This document shows positions 45,680 through 54,831 of a stretch of 64,000 nucleotides of DNA, piece after piece (positions within the stretch are counted from its first letter, which is position 1; each line of letters begins with the position of its first letter). This DNA comes from an uncultured Croceitalea sp. (GTDB taxonomy: Bacteria; Bacteroidota; Bacteroidia; Flavobacteriales; Flavobacteriaceae), in NCBI GenBank assembly GCA_947495075.1, contig CANLXH010000001.1, positions 1,302,001-1,366,000 of the forward strand, read 5' to 3'. Under the pieces are notes generated by a model, which saw nothing but the letters and a program-made list of their open reading frames with translations, ran no database searches and had not been told where the DNA came from. Position numbers and translations under genes: made by a program.

Positions 45680-46227
45680 TTACAGTAGATAGTTTTATTA
45701 ACGAATTTCATAATGAGTTAGTTGGAACTCTAATCGCTTTTGCAATTTTCTTTTTACTAAGATTCTTATTGGTAAAGACTATACGACGTATTGGTAGAAA
45801 GAGTGATATTAATCAAGTACGGACAGTATTAGTAGGTAGGTATTTAACCTTTGTTCTTATAACTTTAATGCTTATCTCACTTCTATTTATCTGGAAAGTA
45901 GATTTTAAAGAACTTGGGCTAATTTTGTCCTCATTCTTTGCTGTATTAGGTGTTGCATTATTTGCAAGTTGGTCTATACTTAGTAATATAACCGCTGGGA
46001 TTATTTTGTTCTTCTATTTTCCCTTTAAAATTGGTGATAGAATAAGAATTTTGGATAAAGACTTTCCAGAGGAAGCTATCATAATAGACATTCAAGCTTT
46101 TAATATCAACCTTAAGCAGGATAATGGTGAATTGTTAACTTATCCCAATAACTTATTATTACAAAAAGGTGTTGTTCTTATCCAGAAACAGGTTGCTACG
46201 GGAGAAGACCTTGAACAACATTTTTAG
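45676..46227 (+). CDS. Small mechanosensitive channel (MscS family)
   Basis: 183 residues, shorter than E. coli MscS (286). Two or three membrane helices; the pore-lining TM3 equivalent is LGVALFASWSILSNITAGIILFFYFPFKIGDRIRI, with the usual FKIGD at the entry to the beta domain, followed by a short beta domain with LLTYPNN. The C-terminal alpha/beta portal domain is missing, as in short MscS-like proteins. Last gene of the operon. Confidence 0.88.
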   Translation: MITVDSFINEFHNELVGTLIAFAIFFLLRFLLVKTIRRIGRKSDINQVRTVLVGRYLTFVLITLMLISLLFIWKVDFKELGLILSSFFAVLGVALFASWSILSNITAGIILFFYFPFKIGDRIRILDKDFPEEAIIIDIQAFNINLKQDNGELLTYPNNLLLQKGVVLIQKQVATGEDLEQHF

Positions 46228-46274
46228 CCTGTTAAAGAAGTTCTAAATCTAGGCAGCAGGGTAGCTAATCTTTC

Positions 46275-46282
46275 TATCTTTG
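46275..46282 (+). promoter_or_regulatory. Candidate -7 box for the PIG-L gene
   Basis: TATCTTTG, exact TAnnTTTG, 20 bases before the start codon. No clear TTG at the expected distance. Confidence 0.4.
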
Positions 46283-46302
46283 AATTTATTAAATAACCAA
46301 CT

Positions 46303-48840
46303 ATGCAATTTTTTAGGGCTTTTGCTATAAGCTGCTTACTATTATGTGGTAATATCTATGCGCAAACACCAAAAAAACTGTCTTCGACAGATATTCATCA
46401 CGAAATAGAAAAGCTTAATTTCTTAGGTACTGCGCTGTATTTAGCAGCCCACCCAGATGATGAAAACACGCGCTTAATTTCATACTTAGCAAACCACACA
46501 AAAGCAAGAACTGCATATTTATCATTAACACGAGGTGATGGCGGGCAAAACTTAATAGGAGCAGAACTTCGCGAATTATTGGGGGTTCTAAGAACTCAAG
46601 AATTACTTAGCGCAAGAAGGGTTGATGGAGGAGAACAACGATTTACGAGAGCAAATGACTTTGGATATTCCAAACACCCAGATGAAACATTACAAGTTTG
46701 GGATAAGGAAAAAGTATTAGGCGATGTTGTTTGGACGATTCGTAATCTAAAACCCGATGTTATTATTAATAGGTTTGACCACAGAACCCCAGGAAGTACG
46801 CACGGTCACCATACCTCTTCTGCAATACTAGGTTTTGAGGCTTTTGACTTGGCAAATAATCCAAGTGCTTACTCAGAACAACTACAATTAACAGAAATAT
46901 GGCAACCAAAGCGTTTGTATTTTAATACTAACTGGTGGTTTTATGGGAATAGAGAAAATTTTGAGAAAGCAGATAAGTCAAATATGACCAAGCTAGATGT
47001 TGGCGTTTACTATTCAGATTTAGGCATTTCTAATAATGAGATTGCAGCTCTAGCTAGTAGTCAACACCTTTGTCAAGGCTTTGGACGTATTTCAACTAGA
47101 GGCTCGCAAGATGAATATATTGAATACGTTAAAGGAGATGAGGCAAAAGATAAGAGCAACATATTTGATGGGATTGATACTTCTTGGTCAAGAGTAAAAG
47201 GTGGTAAAGCAGTTGGAAATATTTTATATGAAATTGAAAAGAATTTTAATTATAGAAATCCTTCTGTACATGTTCCAAAGCTTGTAGAAGCATATAAATT
47301 ACTGCAGCAAGTAGAAGATAAGCATTGGAAAACCATTAAGTCTAAGCATTTAAAAGAAATTATTTTAGCATGTTCTGGGCTTTATATAGAGGCCAATGCT
47401 ACGGCTTCATCGGCTACATCTAATGAAACTATAAAAATTAATATAGAAGCCTTAAACAGAAGTACTACAAAGGTTAGTTTACACACTTTTACTATAGAAA
47501 ATACAGCTGCTTCTCTAAATCCAAATTTGGACTTAACAGCTAACAAAAAAGAAAACTTAGAATTAGAATTAACTATTCCCAACAACGCTAATACTTCAGC
47601 TCCTTATTGGTTAAATGAAAAAGGAAGTTTAGGAATGTACAAAGTGAATGATGATGCTTTGATAGGTAATCCTGAAACCCCACCAGCTTTTATAGCAAAA
47701 TTCGAACTCGACTTTGACGGTACCACTATAAATTTTAAGAAACCAATAGTATACCATTATTCCAAACCGGATAAAGGTGAAATTTATGAACCCTTTGCAA
47801 TCCTACCAGAAGTGACTTCTAGCTTTAAAGATGATGTAATCTTGTTTGCCGATTCTAAAACAAAGGAAGTCACCTTAGCAATTAGAGCTGGTAAAAATAA
47901 TGTTTCTGGTAAGGTTTCTTTAAATCATCCCAATGGATGGTCAATCAGTCCTTCCTCCATACAGTTTTCAATTGCCCAAAAAAATGATATACAAAATGTG
48001 GTATTCAATATTACGCCACCAGAAAAACAAAGTGAGGGTATTATTTCGCCATCAATACAAGTTGACGGTAAATTGTTTAATAAGAAACTAGTAGAGATAA
48101 ACTATGATCATATTCCTAAACAATCTGTGTTGCTTGCATCAGAAGCCAAAGTCGTACGCTTAGATATTAAAAAAAGTGGAAATAATATTGGATATATAGT
48201 TGGTGCTGGTGATAAAATTCCAGAGAGTCTGGAGCAAATTGGCTATAATGTTCAGACTATTGATGTTGCTACTATTAACGAAGGCTCTCTTAGTAAATAT
48301 GATGGTATCGTTTTAGGTATTCGTGCGTATAATGTTGTTGAAGAACTTAAGTTTAAACAGCCTTTTTTACTCGAATATGTAAAAAATGGTGGTAACCTAA
48401 TTATTCAATATAATACAGCGGGACGTTGGAGGAGTCAATTCGAAAATATTGCCCCCTACCCCATCTCAATTTCAAGAGACAGAGTCACAAACGAAAATGC
48501 AGAAGTAAAAATCATAGCAAAAAATCACGCTTTAATAAATTTTCCAAATACTATCACTGAGAAAGACTTTGATGGTTGGGTACAAGAACGTGGTTTATAC
48601 TTTCCAAATGAATGGAGTAAAGAATTTACTCCTATCTTGTCTATGAATGATAAAAATGAAAGCCCTAAAACTGGCAGTCTAATTGTAGCACCTTATGGCA
48701 AAGGAAACTATATTTATACCGGTTTAAGCTTTTTTAGAGAATTGCCGGCGGGAGTATCTGGTGCATATAGATTATTTGCAAATATGCTTTCTATAGGAAA
48801 AGACAACCTAGAAACAGAAAATGAAATCAAAGGAAAATAA
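46303..48840 (+). CDS. Large exported PIG-L deacetylase with C-terminal amidotransferase-like domain
   Basis: 845 residues. Signal peptide (1-20); PIG-L deacetylase domain (about 35-285) with AAHPDDENTRLI (zinc), LTRGDGGQN and THGHHTSSAI; a middle beta-sandwich region (about 360-590); and a C-terminal domain (about 610-830) resembling class I glutamine-amidotransferase/ThuA-like folds (YDGIVLGIRAYN, GNYIYTGLSFFREL). Probably deacetylates an N-acetylated sugar conjugate in the periplasm. The next two genes, a tiny membrane protein and a symporter, follow closely. Confidence 0.87.
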   Translation: MQFFRAFAISCLLLCGNIYAQTPKKLSSTDIHHEIEKLNFLGTALYLAAHPDDENTRLISYLANHTKARTAYLSLTRGDGGQNLIGAELRELLGVLRTQELLSARRVDGGEQRFTRANDFGYSKHPDETLQVWDKEKVLGDVVWTIRNLKPDVIINRFDHRTPGSTHGHHTSSAILGFEAFDLANNPSAYSEQLQLTEIWQPKRLYFNTNWWFYGNRENFEKADKSNMTKLDVGVYYSDLGISNNEIAALASSQHLCQGFGRISTRGSQDEYIEYVKGDEAKDKSNIFDGIDTSWSRVKGGKAVGNILYEIEKNFNYRNPSVHVPKLVEAYKLLQQVEDKHWKTIKSKHLKEIILACSGLYIEANATASSATSNETIKINIEALNRSTTKVSLHTFTIENTAASLNPNLDLTANKKENLELELTIPNNANTSAPYWLNEKGSLGMYKVNDDALIGNPETPPAFIAKFELDFDGTTINFKKPIVYHYSKPDKGEIYEPFAILPEVTSSFKDDVILFADSKTKEVTLAIRAGKNNVSGKVSLNHPNGWSISPSSIQFSIAQKNDIQNVVFNITPPEKQSEGIISPSIQVDGKLFNKKLVEINYDHIPKQSVLLASEAKVVRLDIKKSGNNIGYIVGAGDKIPESLEQIGYNVQTIDVATINEGSLSKYDGIVLGIRAYNVVEELKFKQPFLLEYVKNGGNLIIQYNTAGRWRSQFENIAPYPISISRDRVTNENAEVKIIAKNHALINFPNTITEKDFDGWVQERGLYFPNEWSKEFTPILSMNDKNESPKTGSLIVAPYGKGNYIYTGLSFFRELPAGVSGAYRLFANMLSIGKDNLETENEIKGK

Positions 48841-48943
48841 CCAAATAGAGAGTTTTATTTGGAAAAAAGAGTATTCAATAGTACTTATTTTGAACATAAT
48901 ATACATGCTTTTATTCTACTTTTTAATGAAGGGAAATTTATAG
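48821..48943 (+). CDS. Tiny membrane protein between PIG-L and symporter genes
   Basis: 40 residues: MKSKENNQIESFIWKKEYS, then one helix VLILNIIYMLLFYFLM and KGNL. The ATG overlaps the end of the PIG-L gene by 20 bases and the stop is three bases before the symporter ATG, so it is embedded in the operon. Small single-helix proteins often accompany transporters; an accessory role is inferred from position only. Confidence 0.6.
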   Translation: MKSKENNQIESFIWKKEYSIVLILNIIYMLLFYFLMKGNL

Positions 48944-48946
48944 TTT

Positions 48947-50680
48947 ATGGTATTACTAGACTGGATAGTACTTGCTGGAACATTATCATTTATAGTAGGT
49001 TACGGAGTTTGGAAAACCAAAGGCAGTAAAAATGTTGAAGATTATGTAAAAGGTGGAAACGATGCCAAATGGTGGACAATAGGTTTATCTGTAATGGCAA
49101 CACAAGCTAGTGCAATTACCTTTTTATCTACTCCAGGACAGGCTTTTCATGACGGAATGGGATTTGTACAATTCTATTTTGGGCTCCCTATAGCTATGAT
49201 TGTAATATGTGCGGTATTTATCCCTATTTATCACAAACTCAAGGTTTATACTGCCTACGAACTTCTAGAACAACGCTTTGATTTAAAGACAAGAACTTTA
49301 ACCGCAATTCTATTCTTAATACAGAGAGGGCTAGCTGCAGGAATCACCATTTTTGCACCTTCTATAATATTATCCGCAGTACTTGGTTGGAATTTATTAA
49401 CCTTGAATGTTATTATTGGTGTTTTAGTAATTGCGTATACTGTATCTGGTGGCACTAAGGCGGTAAGTGTAACTCACAAACAACAAATGTTTGTGATTAT
49501 GACAGGAATGTTTTTTGTTTTCTTTTTTATTCTTGGTAGTCTTCCTTCGGACATTTCTTTTAGCGAAACCTTAAAACTGGCTGGAGCAAATGGCAAACTA
49601 GATATTTTAAATTTTGATTTAGACCCTAAAAACAGATATACATTCTGGAGTGGTATTACTGGAGGGTTCTTTTTAATGCTAGCATATTTTGGTACTGATC
49701 AAAGCCAAGTACAACGCTATTTGTCTGGAAAATCTGTTAGAGAAAGTCAGCTTGGTTTAATTTTTAACGGGATTCTAAAAATACCAATGCAATTTTTTAT
49801 TCTTTTAGTTGGTGTGATGGTATTCATATTTTACCAATACAATCCTTCCCCATTAAATTTTAATCCAGCGGCAACTGAGGCTGTTTTAGATTCTGAATAT
49901 TCCGAAGATTATAAAGCACTACAAAAAGGGCATTTAGAATTACAGTTAGAAAAGAAAATGGCACAAAGTGAATTCTCTTCGGCACTTAAGCTTAAGGACT
50001 TTAATGCTATCGAACAAGCAAAAATAGATGTTGTTGCTGTAAATAAAGCAGAGTTAGCTACGCGTAATACTGCAAAAGATATTATTGAACGTGCAGATAA
50101 TACCGTGCAAACCAATGATAAGGATTATGTCTTTATTCATTTTATATTAAATAACCTACCAATTGGTCTGGTTGGCTTATTACTTGCTGTTATTTTATCA
50201 GCCGCCATGTCATCTACTGCTTCAGAATTAAATGCTTTAGGCACTATAACGGCATTAGATTTATATAAGAGAAATAAAACAGGAGAGTCTACACAGAAAC
50301 ACTATTTAAATGCAAGTAAGGTGTTTACATTGGTTTGGGGTATCATTGCAATTCTTATTGCTTGTGTAGCTGATCTTTTTGATAACCTTATTCAATTAGT
50401 AAATATTATTGGTTCTGTTTTCTATGGTAATGTTTTGGGTATTTTCTTATTAGCATTTTTTGTAAAATTCGTGAAAGGAAATGCCGTATTTATAGGAGCT
50501 ATTATAACTCAAATTATAGTTTTTATATTATTTTTTGTGCTTATCTACCCATATGAAAGCGGACAAGAAAAATTAGGGTATTTATGGTTAAATGCAATTG
50601 GTTGCGGACTTGTGGTTTCTATTGCTATGCTTATTGAAGGATTTGACCGCACTTTAAGAAAACCTCCAATAGCGGTGTAA
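48947..50680 (+). CDS. Sodium:solute symporter (SSS family)
   Basis: 577 residues with about thirteen helices and the LeuT-like SSS signatures ASAITFLSTPGQAFHDG (Na-site region) and YTVSGGTKAVSVTHKQQ. A polar insertion (about 318-388, Lys/Glu-rich) sits between two helices near the C-terminal third. Located after the PIG-L deacetylase, it may import the deacetylated product; the substrate is not predictable. Confidence 0.9.
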   Translation: MVLLDWIVLAGTLSFIVGYGVWKTKGSKNVEDYVKGGNDAKWWTIGLSVMATQASAITFLSTPGQAFHDGMGFVQFYFGLPIAMIVICAVFIPIYHKLKVYTAYELLEQRFDLKTRTLTAILFLIQRGLAAGITIFAPSIILSAVLGWNLLTLNVIIGVLVIAYTVSGGTKAVSVTHKQQMFVIMTGMFFVFFFILGSLPSDISFSETLKLAGANGKLDILNFDLDPKNRYTFWSGITGGFFLMLAYFGTDQSQVQRYLSGKSVRESQLGLIFNGILKIPMQFFILLVGVMVFIFYQYNPSPLNFNPAATEAVLDSEYSEDYKALQKGHLELQLEKKMAQSEFSSALKLKDFNAIEQAKIDVVAVNKAELATRNTAKDIIERADNTVQTNDKDYVFIHFILNNLPIGLVGLLLAVILSAAMSSTASELNALGTITALDLYKRNKTGESTQKHYLNASKVFTLVWGIIAILIACVADLFDNLIQLVNIIGSVFYGNVLGIFLLAFFVKFVKGNAVFIGAIITQIIVFILFFVLIYPYESGQEKLGYLWLNAIGCGLVVSIAMLIEGFDRTLRKPPIAV

Positions 50681-50773
50681 ATTATTTTCTACCTATTTAA
50701 GGGGAACACAAAATCACTATATTCAGGGGGATTGTAGGGTTCCATTCAGAACTACTTTAGCAAAAAAATTAGT

Positions 50774-51241
50774 ATGTTAAGAGTAGTAGTGGTTTTTTAT
50801 TTGTTAGTATTTGTTTCTTGTAATCCCAAAACTAAGTCTGAAATTGTTACTCAGAAAGTTGAATCCAGACCTAAGTATGATGAGGTAGACAGACTACCAG
50901 AAGCAGTATACTACGAGACTGATTTAGAGCTAGAGTTTATTAAAGCCGCTAATGTAGCTCAAAAGGAATTTATAGTGTCTGAAGTATTAATAACAAGTAG
51001 TACTTGGTCTTCAACTTTTAGTGAATCTGGTCAAGTTATTGCAAGATCAAGAAGTGCTACTATATTGGTTAATCAAGAAGAGAAATGTTTCTTGCAGGAC
51101 GTTATTTTCGAACAAAATAGAAATGACAATAAATTTAAAGAAGCTAGAATAACAGAACAAAAAGGGTGGTATACATTTGATTGTAAACTATTAGAAAACA
51201 AAAACCCTGACGTAATTGTCAGGGTTCAATCAGAAGATTAA
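50774..51241 (+). CDS. Small lipoprotein of unknown function
   Basis: 155 residues. Lipobox FVSC at about 16. Mature part with acidic EVDRLPEAVYYETDLELEF and a beta-rich C-terminus. No known domain. The last bases of the gene contain the terminator hairpin that serves the convergent DUF2911 gene. Confidence 0.65.
   Translation: MLRVVVVFYLLVFVSCNPKTKSEIVTQKVESRPKYDEVDRLPEAVYYETDLELEFIKAANVAQKEFIVSEVLITSSTWSSTFSESGQVIARSRSATILVNQEEKCFLQDVIFEQNRNDNKFKEARITEQKGWYTFDCKLLENKNPDVIVRVQSED
51203..51226 (-). terminator. Terminator of DUF2911 gene, embedded in the opposite lipoprotein CDS
   Basis: AACCCTGAC/GTCAGGGTT, 9-bp stem, 6-base loop. On the minus strand it is followed by TTTTT; on the plus strand the T-run is missing. 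It lies 23 bases after the DUF2911 stop and inside the last 13 codons of the lipoprotein gene. Confidence 0.8.
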
Positions 51242-51248
51242 ATACTTT

Positions 51249-52094
51249 TTATAAAGCTCCCCATTCTTTAAGGGAATCCTTATTCATTTTTACATAATCC
51301 ATATTACCAGCTTCTTGCGCTCCTGCAAGTGATTTCTTAGCAGTAGCTATAGCTCCTTTCTTATCTCCAGATTTTGCTAAAATTAAAGACTGCTGTCTTA
51401 ATTGCCAAAAAGCAGGCTTATCAGTCATAGACATTGCCTTGTCCATCCATTCTTTTGCCTTGTTTATATCCTTATCCTCGCTTGAATAATATACAGCTGC
51501 AGCATAATAGTCTCCTGCAGATGGTCCCGCAATTACATTTTCAATATTCTTTACAACTTCAGCATCTGTATTTACTCCAAAAGGAAGTGCTACGTATGTA
51601 TTCTCCCAAATAAAACCAAGATTGGCACCATTATTAGCAACATCATCGATAGTTATCGTGAATGTTTCTACTGGCATATTCATTTTATAAACTGGAACGG
51701 TAGCTTTAGCTGCTACTTTGGCATCATCCCAATTTCTAGGCGTTCCACCACCTTGTGTATCTGTATACACAAAAATTTCCCAGTTAGTTTTTCCAGGTTT
51801 TGTGAATATGGAATACGTCCCTGCTTTAACTGCGGTATCAGCAATAGTTACATCTTTATCAAAACTAACTTTAGTATATGCATTTGCTCCTGTTCTCCAC
51901 AATTTGTCAAAAGGAACTAAATCTCCATAAATTGTTCTACCACGCATAGATGGTCTAGAATAATCTACAGTAACTTCGGTTAAACCAACTGTTTGCCAAA
52001 TCTTAGCAGAAGTACTTGGTTGAGGTGTTGTTATTTGTGCGCTAAGCGTACAACATAACAATGTTGCAAAAGAAAATAATAGGAATTTTTTCAT
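51249..52094 (-). CDS. DUF2911 family exported protein
   Basis: 281 residues. Signal peptide (1-19), then the DUF2911 domain (about 25-170) with VTVDYSRPSMRGRTIYG, LVPFDKLWRTGANAYT and KAGTYSIFTKPGKTNWEIFVY, then a TPR-like helical tail (about 195-275). Common in Bacteroidota and of unknown function. Divergent from the SRPBCC gene across a 187-bp interval. Confidence 0.87.
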   Translation of the reverse strand: MKKFLLFSFATLLCCTLSAQITTPQPSTSAKIWQTVGLTEVTVDYSRPSMRGRTIYGDLVPFDKLWRTGANAYTKVSFDKDVTIADTAVKAGTYSIFTKPGKTNWEIFVYTDTQGGGTPRNWDDAKVAAKATVPVYKMNMPVETFTITIDDVANNGANLGFIWENTYVALPFGVNTDAEVVKNIENVIAGPSAGDYYAAAVYYSSEDKDINKAKEWMDKAMSMTDKPAFWQLRQQSLILAKSGDKKGAIATAKKSLAGAQEAGNMDYVKMNKDSLKEWGAL

Positions 52095-52260
52095 GATATC
52101 AGTGTTTTAAATCAATTAGAGCACAAAACTACTTATAATGAAAAGTAGCATATGTTAACAAATACTTAAATAAGGATGTTACATTCTTGCACCATGAGTG
52201 TATCTTAAATAAATATATTTTGTTTAACTTTTAATATTTTATATTAAACAATATTACATT

Positions 52261-52268
52261 TATCTTTG
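52261..52268 (+). promoter_or_regulatory. Candidate -7 box for the SRPBCC-SDR-photolyase operon
   Basis: TATCTTTG, exact TAnnTTTG, 13 bases before the SRPBCC start codon; leader would be very short. Confidence 0.45.
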
Positions 52269-52281
52269 TTAAAAATCCTGT

Positions 52282-52779
52282 ATGAAACTATATCAACTTA
52301 AAGCTAAACAAGCATTTCCAATAAGTAAAAAAGAGGCTTGGGATTTTCTTTCAGACCCCAAAAACCTTAAAGTAATAACCCCAGACCACATGGGTTTTAA
52401 CATATTATCAGGTGCAGACAGACCAATGTTTCAAGGTCAAATAATCCAATATGTAGTAAAACCTTTTCCAGGGTATTCTACCAAGTGGGTTACTGAAATT
52501 ACGCATGTTAAAGAAGGGGAGTATTTTGTAGATGAACAACGCTTTGGACCCTATACTTTATGGCATCACAAGCATTTTATTAAGGAAATTGAAGGTGGTG
52601 TAGAGATGGAAGATATTATAGATTACAAAATACCTTTTGGAATTTTGGGTCAAATTGCGCAACCTATTATCGTTAAAAAACAACTACAACAGATTTTTAA
52701 CTACCGAGAAACAAAATTAAACGAGTTATTTGGAAAGTTAGAAGGGCACAAAAATTATTTAGAATTAAAATCGATTTAA
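52282..52779 (+). CDS. SRPBCC (START-like) family protein
   Basis: 165 residues with the helix-grip fold pattern: AFPISKKEAWDFLSDPKNLKVITP at the N-terminus and a long C-terminal helix with YRETKLNELFG. Polyketide cyclase/CoxG-like members bind hydrophobic ligands. It is followed without any gap by the SDR gene and then the photolyase gene, a three-gene set seen in marine Flavobacteriia; ligand unknown. Confidence 0.85.
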   Translation: MKLYQLKAKQAFPISKKEAWDFLSDPKNLKVITPDHMGFNILSGADRPMFQGQIIQYVVKPFPGYSTKWVTEITHVKEGEYFVDEQRFGPYTLWHHKHFIKEIEGGVEMEDIIDYKIPFGILGQIAQPIIVKKQLQQIFNYRETKLNELFGKLEGHKNYLELKSI

Positions 52780-53472
52780 ATGACTAAAAATATATTATTA
52801 GTAGGCGGCTCACATGGTATTGGTTTTGAAATTGCAAAAAACTTACATGAAGAATTTACGGTCTATGTAGCATCTAGAACTAATGACGAATTGGGAAATT
52901 TGGATGTAAACTATATTTCCTTTGATGCTACCACAGATACGTTAGACGAATCTGAACTTCCAGATGAACTTCATGGTTTTGTCTATTGCCCCGGCAGTAT
53001 TAATCTAAAACCATTTAAAATGCTATCACTAGATACATTTAAAGAAGATATGGAACTAAATTTCTTCTCTATGGTTAATGTTGTTAAAACAATAATGCCA
53101 AAAATGGCAGAAGGTTCTAGCATGGTCTTTTTTAGTACCGTCGCCGTTAGTACTGGAATGCCGTTTCATACAAGCGTGGCTGCTGCTAAAGGAGCAATAG
53201 AAGGCTTTGCTAAATCGTTAGCTGCAGAATATGCGCCAAAAGTTCGTGTAAATACCATTGCTCCTTCTCTTGTAGATACCTCTTTGGCTAAAAGGCTCTT
53301 AAACAACAATAAAAAAAGAGAACTGATGGATCAGCGTCATCCACTTAAAAGAGTTGGCGAAGCCAAAGACATTGCCAACTTAGCTAGCTTTTTACTTAAA
53401 GAAGATAGTTCTTGGGTAACTGGGCAAAGTATTGGAATAGATGGTGGTATTTCAACACTAAATGTAAATTAA
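52780..53472 (+). CDS. Short-chain dehydrogenase/reductase linked to photolyase
   Basis: 230 residues. VGGSHGIGFEIA (cofactor), catalytic Ser in VFFSTVAVS, and a weak active-site motif HTSVAAAKGA, where the usual Tyr of YxxxK is replaced by Ser (S-V-A-A-A-K). C-terminal SWVTGQSIGIDGG is typical of classical SDRs. Loss of the Tyr suggests altered or lost redox chemistry. The stop overlaps the photolyase ATG by one base (TAATG). Confidence 0.82.
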   Translation: MTKNILLVGGSHGIGFEIAKNLHEEFTVYVASRTNDELGNLDVNYISFDATTDTLDESELPDELHGFVYCPGSINLKPFKMLSLDTFKEDMELNFFSMVNVVKTIMPKMAEGSSMVFFSTVAVSTGMPFHTSVAAAKGAIEGFAKSLAAEYAPKVRVNTIAPSLVDTSLAKRLLNNNKKRELMDQRHPLKRVGEAKDIANLASFLLKEDSSWVTGQSIGIDGGISTLNVN

Positions 53473-54776
53473 TGCCAAACAAAGTTTCTATTTTTTGGTT
53501 TAGAAGAGACTTAAGGCTGGAGGACAATGTGGGTTTGTACCATGCTTTAAAAAGTGGGAACCCCGTGCTTCCCCTCTTTATTTTTGATTCAGAGATACTG
53601 GATAAGCTTCCTAAAGACGACACTCGTGTAAGCTTTATCCATGAACAACTACAAGGCCTAAGAAAAGAGTTAGTTTCCAATTCTGACAGCTCTTTAGCAA
53701 TATTTCATGGTAAACCCATAACTATTTTTAAAAAGCTAATAGAAGATTACACTATTGAAACTGTTTTCACCAATCATGATTACGAACCTTATGCAAAAAA
53801 ACGGGATACTGTAATTTCAGAATTTTTAACTGGAGAAAACATCAGCTTTAAGACTTTTAAAGACCAAGTAATTTTTGAAAAAAGCGAAATAGTTAAGAAT
53901 GATGGCAATCCATATGTAGTGTACACTCCTTTTAAAAACAAATGGAAAGAGAACTTTAATCCATCTGTAGATTTAGTAGAATATCAAACAGATATTTCTA
54001 ACTTTATTAAAAACAATCAACTACCAAACTTATCTTTAAAAGATATAGGTTTTGAAAAATCTTCCGTTGAAGTTCCAGATTATACGGTTACGCGAGATTT
54101 AATTCAAAATTACGAGGATACCAGAAATTTTCCTTCAAAAAAGAATGGAACATCTAGACTAGGACCCCACCTTAGATTTGGAACAATCTCTACAAGAAAA
54201 ATGATCAAAAAAGCAATAGCTGAAGAAAACGAAGTTTTTTGGAGTGAGCTTATTTGGAGAGAGTTTTTTATGCAAATTCTATGGCATTTTCCACACACTC
54301 ATAAAAAAGCTTTTAGACCTAAATACGACCGTATCGAATGGCGAAATAATGAACCAGAATTTGAAAAATGGAAAAATGGACAAACCGGATACGCTCTTAT
54401 CGATGCCGGCATGCGAGAACTAAATACAACTGGTTATATGCACAACCGCGTACGAATGTTGGTGGCTAGTTTTTTGTGTAAACATTTATTGATAGATTGG
54501 CGGTGGGGAGAAGCCTATTTTGCAGAGAAGCTTTTAGATTATGATATGAGTGCGAATGTTGGCAATTGGCAATGGGCTGCAGGTAGCGGTGTTGATGCTG
54601 CTCCTTATTTTAGGATATTTAACCCAATGACTCAAGTTGATAAGTTTGACAAACAAAAAGAGTATATCAACAAGTGGGTGCCAGAATTGCAAGAGCTTAC
54701 TTATCCACAAAAAATGGTAGACCACAAAATGGCAAGAGAGAGGTGTTTGCGAGTGTATAAAGAAGCTGTTGGATAA
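53472..54776 (+). CDS. Cryptochrome/DNA photolyase family protein
   Basis: 434 residues from the ATG at 53472. N-terminal antenna domain (FWFRRDLRLEDNVGLYHAL) and C-terminal FAD domain with WRWGEAYFAEKLLDYDMSANVGNWQWAAGSG.DAAPYFRIFNP, where the Asn-Trp-Trp region is that of class I CPD photolyases. An in-frame extension to 53412 lies inside the SDR gene and is rejected. Repairs UV-induced pyrimidine dimers with blue light, or acts as a light receptor. Last gene of the SRPBCC-SDR-photolyase operon. Confidence 0.9.
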   Translation: MPNKVSIFWFRRDLRLEDNVGLYHALKSGNPVLPLFIFDSEILDKLPKDDTRVSFIHEQLQGLRKELVSNSDSSLAIFHGKPITIFKKLIEDYTIETVFTNHDYEPYAKKRDTVISEFLTGENISFKTFKDQVIFEKSEIVKNDGNPYVVYTPFKNKWKENFNPSVDLVEYQTDISNFIKNNQLPNLSLKDIGFEKSSVEVPDYTVTRDLIQNYEDTRNFPSKKNGTSRLGPHLRFGTISTRKMIKKAIAEENEVFWSELIWREFFMQILWHFPHTHKKAFRPKYDRIEWRNNEPEFEKWKNGQTGYALIDAGMRELNTTGYMHNRVRMLVASFLCKHLLIDWRWGEAYFAEKLLDYDMSANVGNWQWAAGSGVDAAPYFRIFNPMTQVDKFDKQKEYINKWVPELQELTYPQKMVDHKMARERCLRVYKEAVG

Positions 54777-54831
54777 TACTTTTTCATTACTTTAGAGATT
54801 CAAATTTTAAAGTAACCAACAAATTATAATT

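Noticed and set aside
53412-53471. Upstream extension of the photolyase
   Set aside because: It overlaps the SDR 3' end out of frame; the ATG at 53472 gives the standard photolyase N-terminus.
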